12,793 nucleotides of DNA from Dipetalonema caudispina. Taxonomy: Eukaryota > Nematoda > Chromadorea > Rhabditida > Onchocercidae. The notes below the pieces were generated by a model. It was not told where the DNA came from, made no database searches, and saw only the letters and a program-made list of their open reading frames with translations. Below, one piece after another: positions 6,603 to 12,793 of the stretch (the first letter of the stretch is position 1; every line of letters starts with the position of its first letter). A program made the position numbers and the translations under genes. The stretch spans positions 1 through 12,793 of the forward strand of contig JABVXV010000711.1 in NCBI GenBank assembly GCA_013365325.1, given 5' to 3'.

Positions 6603-8836
6603 TCAAACCTTCCACTCCTCAAATTTTGTTTTCAACGTTTTTTCATCTTTGGTGCTTACGACAAGAGTTGATGCGCTTACGTCAAGACCACGGAACAGTA
6701 GCACCGTGCTTTCCCAATACCATCCGAATTTTTTTCTACTGAAACATTTGTTGCAATGACGATAAAATTATTCGTTTTCTGTCCATAAATATTATAGCAC
6801 TCATTCTATTGCAGAGATCATCAAGGAAGATATCCTTGTCCAATGCCGGAATTGGTCAAAGTTTATATTTAGGATTCCGTCAAATACTCTGTGGATGAAT
6901 ATTGGCGTAATCAAAGATGCTCTTTCTCCACTGTCTTTCCATTTTAGATTCTTCTTTTAGTCAAAAAACCATCAAGTTTAACTTACTCTTTCTCTCGAGT
7001 ATCGGACTGAGCAACAACGCAAATTGGCATATTACCAAAATCCTTTCTCATAGTTTGGGCTGCTATCAGTGCTCGATTTTCAGCTTCTTTTGGAGTATGT
7101 TTATCATCGCTGGCAAATATTATGGCCAATTTCGTTCTATTCTGGAATTCATAATTATCCCATTAAGTTGCCCGAAGATTTCGTCCTTCTAATCTGATAG
7201 AAAACACTAACGATAAAAGTGCTGATGAATTTCACTTTGCTGTCTAACATGATACTGCAAGGAATTACGTTCTAACCGACTGAGTTTTAAAAATGAGTTC
7301 ATTAAGTTCCAATAAACTTACCTTATTATTTCTTAATGATTGGTACAAATCGTCTGGATAGTTATCACTGAAAATTTTGATTGCAAATAAACGACAATTA
7401 TGATAGTAATACACATAGATTTTTGCATATCGGTCATTTGCAGCAAAATGAATTACATACTAATTACATTCTTCAGTTCAAATCCTTTCTTTAGCGGGTG
7501 ATCTTTTAAAGAAATTTAAATTACTACTGCAAAATTTAGATGTCTTCAATCAATGTAAACTTCAATACCGTATACTTTAGTACAGCTCAACTACTCATTA
7601 CAATTTACTTCTACGAATATAAGAGATGACCAACGGAGTGTGCACTATGTTCATATAATCCAAATTGATGTCCAAAGGCAAGAAGCTGTGCGGGAAAATC
7701 ACACCATTCATTGGACTTCCTTTGATTTCATCGGGGATGAATGGAGTTTCATTACCTGATGTTGAATAATTGGAAGTATTTTAATTTTGATTTCATATAT
7801 CATTCCTTAATTAATTGCGATAAGAATTTCATACAAAAATTCATCAAAATGTTCTAACCAAGAACGAATTCAGTGAATATTTTTAAATGATCTTCTTGAG
7901 ACGTAATCAGAAGTATGTGGCAAAGTTCCATAACGTTGGTTATATTCAACAGTTTTTCGCTGCCAAAAAGAATAGCATGACGTGGTGACCAAAGTTGTGA
8001 CATAATTTTATAGGCATTCTAAAGATAAGAACTAAATGATTAAATCTTCCCGTCGTATAATTTTGGAAACTCAAGCAGAATAATTCGCTATAGGTTATAA
8101 AATTGAAATTTCTTTAAACACATTCGATGACCTTTAGATGTGGGAAAACTTTTTAAAACAAAGAATTAACACCGATTAAGACAAACCTCATCATTAGTGA
8201 TATTTATTTGCGACATGCGTTCGTAAGTTCTCGCTAAGAATGGCGGGATTATTTTGCCATTCTGATAATGCGATATTCTGAATCGATGACTTAATTCGCA
8301 TGCAACATCCGCTAGCATTTCGATATTCCTGCAGAATATAAACTGATCATCCATCATTACGATCACCCAATTCATTGAAACTTCTTAACTCATCGTAATT
8401 TGCCTTCTGTAGTGATCAGTAATTGAAATAACGGAATTTGGCGGATATGTCTCCGATTTTAGAAAATATTTACACCTAATAATACATAATTAAAAGAAAA
8501 ATACGGACGTCACATTTCGTAAATCTTCATTGGACAAGTATTCACCAATGATTTCTTCTAGCATTGTAGCAGAAACTTTCTTCAGTGTTTTCATAGAACA
8601 GTAAGTACTATTTTTCTCGAATTTTTGCTCATTCATTTCATCTGAAATTTCCGTTAAAATTTCCTAAACTTTTCATTTTTCACTACTCACGACGATTGGA
8701 TATGCTATCATCTTGAATGATTTTATTTAAAATTAAAATTCAAAAATTCAGAAAGTTTACTTGCTGTTGAAGTTGTATCGAATGATATTGCATAACCCAC
8801 AACGAATGTAAGCACAATGAGAGGTTTTAAATCCAT
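6603..8836 (-). CDS. secreted PDI-like protein with degenerate thioredoxin domains
   Basis: Nine exons in transcript order are 8836-8761, 8641-8514, 8342-8187, 8018-7859, 7755-7609, 7502-7457, 7367-7322, 7141-6987 and 6738-6603; they total 1050 bases, all phases agree, and they encode 349 residues. Residues 1-18 are a signal peptide (hydrophobic core LIVLTFVVGYAI). Residues 39-130 resemble a PDI a domain, with YCSMK (39-43) where WCGHCK is usual, an acidic-to-basic helix after it, FIFCRN (69-74) and LSHRFRISHY as in PDI/ERp44. The b-b' junction is visible at PLVISYI (214-220), and a b'-like fold follows: LAIIF (258-262), helix 272-287, PICVVA (292-297), then TVLLFR in the last exon. PDIs fold disulfides in the ER; here the second active-site Cys, the cis-Pro loop after ISHY and any KDEL-type tail are absent, so a redox-inactive secreted role is inferred. 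Five N-glycosylation sequons (36, 115, 145, 175, 254) fit secretion. The gene model is firm; the family call is by eye. Confidence 0.7.
6801..6930 (-). other. possible alternative terminal exon
   Basis: After the AAAGACAG acceptor (6931-6933), the same phase-2 entry used by the last exon at 6738 gives a frame of 42 codons open to TGA at 6801-6803 (contains RVFDGILNINFDQFRHW). If used, it replaces the last exon and yields a 347-residue protein. The downstream exon is preferred because it has the stronger acceptor (TGTTTCAG), higher G+C and a better match to the end of a thioredoxin-like b' domain. This frame may be open by chance. Confidence 0.25.
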
Positions 8837-8845
8837 TGTTATCTG
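8837..8845 (-). promoter_or_regulatory. likely spliced-leader trans-splice acceptor and short 5' UTR
   Basis: On the minus strand AAATTTCAG ends at 8843 and is followed by ATAACA and then the ATG at 8836. A 3' splice site six bases before a start codon, with no upstream exon in sight, is typical of nematode mRNAs that receive a spliced leader. It also decides the start: the ATG at 8836 begins a clear signal peptide. Confidence 0.6.
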
Positions 8846-8903
8846 AAATTTAAAATATATAAAACAATGATATAACGCATGATTTCGATATTCCGTAAGA
8901 ATT

Positions 8904-9015
8904 CATCAAATTAATTTACTTTTACAAATGAATTTCGAATTCATAGAAGTTTGACTGAATGAAACTAATAATTTTGGACAAAAATATACAATTTTTTCGA
9001 TCATTTCATAAAATG
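8904..9015 (+). repeat. short direct repeat C, copy 1
   Basis: Matches 11129-11256 with gaps: ATCAAATTAATT, GAATTTC(AT)A, AAGTTT(G/A)ACT(G/T)AATG, ACAAAAATAT, AATTTTT..CGATCA and TTCATAAAATG occur in the same order. Copy 2 has about 20 extra bases in the middle. It lies upstream of the secreted-protein gene, so it could overlap its promoter. Confidence 0.6.
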
Positions 9016-9179
9016 CTACTACTGAATCATTGGTCTTTTAACAAGGCAAATTTCTACGTAAGTAACAGTGAATTATTGATAATATAAATGAGTTTTGGTC
9101 CTAAATTTAGTGTGGCTCAGTGAATGCTCAAAATAAATTTTATAAATTTTTTTTAGTCTTAGCTTTTTGTCTTAGGTAA

Positions 9180-10217
9180 AGTGAACAAGGAAATATATCG
9201 GACGAATTTGAAAGAGAGAGATATTTTTTGTTTGTGGTAACAGAAAGAATAACCATGAATTTTGAATTAAATGAGCGTCCTTTTATATCGAATTTGTTAT
9301 GAAATATTTTAGTCAAAGATCAAAAAGTTATTTCATTCACAAAAAAACGAAATTAATCTGAGTTTTTCTCTTTCTCATTGAATAGTGTTAAATGCGAAAC
9401 ATAAAATATGCAAAAATTGGGATTAACAGAATATTTTGTGTGAGAGCTTATATCAGAAATATCAAAACGTTTACAATGTCAAAACGCAAAATGAATCAAC
9501 AAAATCATTTTTCCATTTAAGAAAGATTTGATGTTTATCTTTGTAGTGATATTTTGCTTAATTAATGATTAGAATAGCGCAGAAATAGGAAGTATTATAA
9601 GTGGTAAAAGCGAATATAAAAGATTTGATTCGCTCCTTACTTTTATTTAATTTCTAAAATTAAAAGAATCAATACGAATTCATATAAGTTTTGCAACATT
9701 GTAACAATCTATTGGACGGATTATATTCAATGCAATAGCTACATGCTGCAATACGATGCAATTTCACAAATTATCTCTCTTGCATTTCTATAGTCCATTT
9801 GATAACCTCTTTTATCGATAGAATTTGATGGCACACATGAACCAACAATTTTTCTGAATGGTGGATAGAAATTTTTGCTGTATTCCCTGTATTTGATTTT
9901 CTTTCAACCTTTTCAATACGGAAGTTGTATTCAGTGATTCCCGAGATTATTATTTTCTGAACAGCAACTTTCCAAAAGTAAATTTTAGAAGTTATCTTAA
10001 TATTACTATGACAATCTATCCATTCATTGGCAACTTAACTCAATAATGTCTCAGTTAAGCTTATGACGTTAGCCATTAAATTTCCTCACATCTAACCTAC
10101 TTGGATGTTTTTATTCCATAATCTTAACTGCCCTCAAATTACTGCCATAAATGCAGCAACGATATTTGAGCATTTCAAAATGTGCTCGACTGTGTTTCGA
10201 TACTGTCCATCCTTGTT
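9180..10217 (+). repeat. large direct repeat, copy B (left block)
   Basis: Diverged copy of 1500-2337 on the same strand. Landmarks are AACAAGGAAATAT (9184), TATTTTAGTCAAAGATCAAAA (about 9305), GGGATTAACAGAATATT (about 9419), ACTATGACAATCTATCC (about 10006) and GATATTTGAGCATTT (about 10162). It carries about 140 bp not present in copy A (around 9730-9870). No protein-like frame runs through it. Confidence 0.8.
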
Positions 10218-10636
10218 ATTCCTAACATAGTGATGGGAAGAAAAAATATGGGAAATTGGAAGAATTTTATGATAAGTATGTCTATGTCTAAAAATTATTA
10301 GCGTTGCAAAAATATTTGCATTCGAATGATTCATCACACAAATTTTAATTTGATAAATGTTAAATCATTTTGTTTATTATCATCCTTGCTTAAAATAGTA
10401 TTGTAAAACAATGTGCCTTGTTATCCGTGCTTATCAAAGGATTGCTTATCCTTTGTTCGTTATGCTTAATACATAATTGTAACAATATGCTTCTTTTACT
10501 ATGACTTGAAAGTCGGTTAATGATAAATTCTTTGAAGCATTCTTTGACCATTTTATTTTTGATTTATCAGTAGCCCTATCTGCCTTTTTTCTTCTATAAT
10601 AGCACACAGCCCCAATGATTTTTCGTTAGTTATCAT
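10218..10636 (+). other. spacer between repeat blocks of copy B, with a small hairpin
   Basis: No gene was seen. In copy A the corresponding gap holds the LOTUS gene; here it is only about 420 bp and unrelated, apart from a weak resemblance near ATTATTAGC...TATTTGCATT (10296-10322 versus 2376-2395). A perfect 8-bp inverted repeat, CAAAGGAT / ATCCTTTG with a 5-base loop, lies at 10435-10455; no U-run or gene end suggests a function. Confidence 0.5.
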
Positions 10637-10780
10637 ATCCAATGAAATAATTTGTAAACTTCAGATATTCATCCTTTTTCGTAAGTTTTTAGCTAATTTT
10701 CAAGCTGCATAGAGATAAAGGATATCTTCTTCCCTCAATATTCTGTCCAAAATTATATATGTTTTAAAAATTCATCACAT
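10637..10780 (+). repeat. direct repeat, copy B (right block)
   Basis: Copy of 5550-5690: ATCCAATGAAATAATTTG, ACTTCAGATATTCATCC, TTTTTCGTAAGTTTTTAGC, and TTCTGTCCAAAATTATATAT followed by GTTTTAAAAATTCATCA. It has one, not two, of the 24-bp units and an insert AGATAAAGGATATCTTC near 10713. Confidence 0.85.
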
Positions 10781-10803
10781 ATTCAAGAATTCATCACATA
10801 TTC
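10769..10803 (+). repeat. 19-bp-period tandem duplication
   Basis: AATTCATCACATATTC occurs at 10769-10784 and again at 10788-10803. It sits at the right edge of the repeat block and is not present in copy A. Confidence 0.8.
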
Positions 10804-11128
10804 GCGATTTGTTTTTTAATCAAACGCTTTGGTAATTTTTAATCCACAAAATATCAATTCTATTTACGATTAAGAATCCGCCATATGCCTATGTAAACTC
10901 AGTATTATTCATCTATTATTCGAATAAATTCTACACTAACTTTCAGTTCCTTCCTCTTCCAAAAATTATAATAAACAAAAAACTCTTTCACAACAATAAT
11001 TATTGAAAATTGTCAGCATCTTATTATTTAGTCTTGAAATAAATTTAATATAGTGGAAGAATGATCAAAATCTATTCAACATAAATGTATTGATTGATTT
11101 TAGGATTTATTTCAATCTGCACGACTTT

Positions 11129-11256
11129 GTCAAATTAATTACAGTTGCAATTTCATAAAAGTTTAACTTAATGGATTTAATCATGTTGGAAGTGCAACAA
11201 ATCTTTTAACAAAAATATGTAATTTTTCCCGATCAATTCATAAAATGTTATCAATT
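11129..11256 (+). repeat. short direct repeat C, copy 2
   Basis: Counterpart of 8904-9015, with the phrases TCAAATTAATTAC, AAGTTTAACTTAATG, AACAAAAATATG, CGATCAATTCATAAAATG in the same order. No gene lies nearby. Confidence 0.6.
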
Positions 11257-11293
11257 AATCACTAAATTTTTTATCATGCCAGCTTAAATGCGA

Positions 11294-11461
11294 ATGCTAC
11301 AGCGAAATATTCAAGAAAAATCTTTCAATTTCTTCATCTTAATCTCAAAAATCGATCAAAACTCAAAAAAAGTTCAGCAAAAAGTTAATGAAAAACTAGC
11401 CTGGAAGAAACAGTTTGCAGCAACAGGCAATTGGCCACAAAATCTGAATGAATTCTACTAA
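11294..11461 (+). CDS. small open frame, 55 codons, doubtful
   Basis: ATG at 11294 to TAA at 11459-11461. The second half is richer in G+C than its surroundings and reads LAWKKQFAATGNWPQNLNE, which is less biased than typical chance frames here. No signal peptide, splice sites or family were recognised. Frames of this length are expected by chance several times in a window of this composition. Confidence 0.15.
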   Translation: MLQRNIQEKSFNFFILISKIDQNSKKVQQKVNEKLAWKKQFAATGNWPQNLNEFY

Positions 11462-12749
11462 ATCAGTAAAGTTGTCCATATGTGTATCCTTTTGCTGCAA
11501 TAATTTATCAAATTATTTAAAACCAAATAAACCAATCATTTCAAATAGAAGTAAAGGATTTTTTGTTTTCGAATTTTCCCAATAAAATAGTTTAATACTT
11601 CACATTGTGTAATGATCGCGCTGTAATATTTTAAAAAATAAATTGAACTTTCATAAATTGGAAGAAATTATAACAATCTATTTGGAAGTAATAGCTAATA
11701 AATGACTTCAGATTATGGAGAAATGTTCAAATGAAGTTGAAAACAAACACATGCAGAAAGGAAAATAACAAGAAATAGATACAGGCAACTAAAAGCATCT
11801 AATCATTTGGTAAATGAATGGGTTAAAGGGCGTTGTGTAATTGAAATGGAAAGAATTTAAATATGAAACAGTTCAATTTCAAAACGAAAATCAAAAAAAA
11901 GAATATATTTTGAACGAAATGTATAAGAAAGAATAGGTGTGAAGAGATTTTCTTTGATTGAAAAATGAAACAAAACAAATACATTCAGAATCATAAACTT
12001 CTATGACTGCAATAATCATTCGTAAAAATTGGATTTGATAAAGTGAAACAATAAGCTGCAATAAATGATATATACAAAATAAAAAAATGAATATGTATGA
12101 TGTTGTCATATTTAATAATGTGATATTATCAACGGTTGATCGTGAAGAATGGATAAATGTTAAAAAAAAGTGAAGACAGGAAAATACAGGAATTCACTAT
12201 TCATAAATGAGAAAATTAAAATTTCAAAAATTAGAGTCAACTCAACGAGTAGTTGTCATTATGGTAAGAAAAGAATTCAACCCGGAAAACTGAAGTAATA
12301 TGTAATTCATTTCGATGGAAATTTCGGTCAATATGCAAAAAGTGAACAGTTACAATCCTATTTCAATCATATCCTATAATCTTTGCCTTAAATCCTAAGC
12401 ATACCGTTTTAATCAGCAATCAAAGAAGAATATGTTTTTGTTTTTGTGTAACCAGAATAAAAATTCAAATTACACTAACCATAGTTCCTTTTATCTTCCT
12501 TCGACCAAATTATTCCCATCACAGAATTAATTTTTCAATTTTTCACTACTTTACATTTATTTATTCATTCATACACATTTATTTATCTAACTGCAACATT
12601 GTCTATATCATTATTATAACATAGTTCTCACAAAACTATAAATTTTCAAATTGCCTTCAAATTTTGTCCAATATTTCTCAATGCATGAAATATGTTTAAA
12701 TAAATACAACATGAAATGAAATCTGAGAAAGTTTACGTTTGATTCTTAG

Positions 12750-12793
12750 GAGATCTTCGACAGACGAGAACAACACCATGAGAAGGAAGTTAG
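12750..12793 (+). CDS. possible exon of a gene continuing to the right
   Basis: TTGATTCTTAG (12739-12749) could be a 3' splice site. The 44 bases after it have clearly higher G+C than the preceding kilobase and are open in two frames to the window edge, for example EIFDRREQHHEKEV. Too little is visible to name a product. Confidence 0.3.

Larger units (their letters stand above)
10804..12749. other. long AT-rich intergenic stretch
   Basis: No convincing gene on either strand. From about 11500 the plus strand turns A-rich, the reverse of the first 1.3 kb. The stretch holds the second copy of repeat C and one small open frame listed separately. Minus-strand frames such as 12109-11891 encode Phe/Ile/Leu/Ser-rich peptides typical of A-rich DNA read backwards. 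Confidence 0.5.

Noticed and set aside
6801..6940. Third reading of this stretch, with IFDYANIHPQS and DIFLDDLCNRM separated by two in-frame TGA codons, suggesting a von Willebrand A-like end
   Set aside because: It needs two stop codons to be ignored; the thioredoxin-like reading through the 6738 exon needs none.
6917..7192. Plus-strand frame of 91 codons
   Set aside because: It is antisense to an exon of the minus-strand gene, which has consistent splice phases and a recognisable fold.
7322..7459. Longer version of a minus-strand exon, starting after ATTAG at 7460
   Set aside because: It reads openly (46 codons), but the acceptor is poor and the phase does not match; the TTTTCAG at 7368 with donor at 7456 keeps the phase.
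8187..8328. Alternative acceptor TTCTGCAG at 8329 for the third exon of the minus-strand gene
   Set aside because: It looks stronger than the CAG at 8343, but breaks the frame; the 8343 acceptor keeps phase and adds FIFC, matching the PDI-type strand.
10134..10337. Minus-strand frame of 67 codons in repeat copy B
   Set aside because: Lies across the edge of non-coding repeated DNA and is not conserved in copy A.
10435..10455. 8-bp inverted repeat as a terminator or small RNA
   Set aside because: A short perfect hairpin is expected by chance in a window of this size, and no gene end or RNA signature is near.

Overview
The window looks like nuclear DNA of a nematode, possibly a filarial worm. 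The grounds are an A+T-rich base composition, small introns ending in TTTCAG or TTTTCAG, genes broken into exons of roughly 45-235 bp, and a TTTCAG site 6 nt upstream of a start codon that fits spliced-leader trans-splicing. The species call is inference. No bacterial operon, rRNA, tRNA, CRISPR array or intact transposase was seen.

Two multi-exon genes could be rebuilt by following reading frame and splice phase. On the plus strand (about 2888-5221) lies a gene with two LOTUS (OST-HTH) domains separated by a polar linker, an arrangement known from germ-granule proteins such as C. elegans MIP-1/MIP-2 and from MARF1/TDRD5/TDRD7. Its 5' end was not found, its first recognised exon carries an apparent one-base frame break, and its model needs three very short introns. 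On the minus strand (8836 down to 6603) lies a nine-exon gene for a 349-residue secreted protein. It resembles a protein disulfide isomerase with a-b-b' thioredoxin-like domains, but the active-site cysteine pair is replaced by Cys-Ser-Met-Lys, the cis-proline loop is missing and there is no ER-retention tail. All its exon phases agree. A further weakly supported coding block on the plus strand (5686-6330) lies between the two, so genes converge near 6.3-6.6 kb.

The remainder is non-coding. Bases 1-1360 are T-rich with degenerate internal repeats. About 840 bp at 1500-2337 recur as a diverged direct copy at 9180-10217, and a second block at 5550-5690 recurs in the same order at 10637-10780. 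The LOTUS gene therefore lies between the two blocks of one copy, while in the other copy about 420 bp of unrelated sequence separates them. A third small repeat pair lies at 8904-9015 and 11129-11256. Bases 10804-12749 hold no convincing gene, and a possible exon of another gene enters at the right edge (12750).

The two main genes show no evident functional link: one would act in cytoplasmic RNA granules, the other in the secretory pathway or outside the cell. All homology statements come from reading the translations by eye; no search was run.
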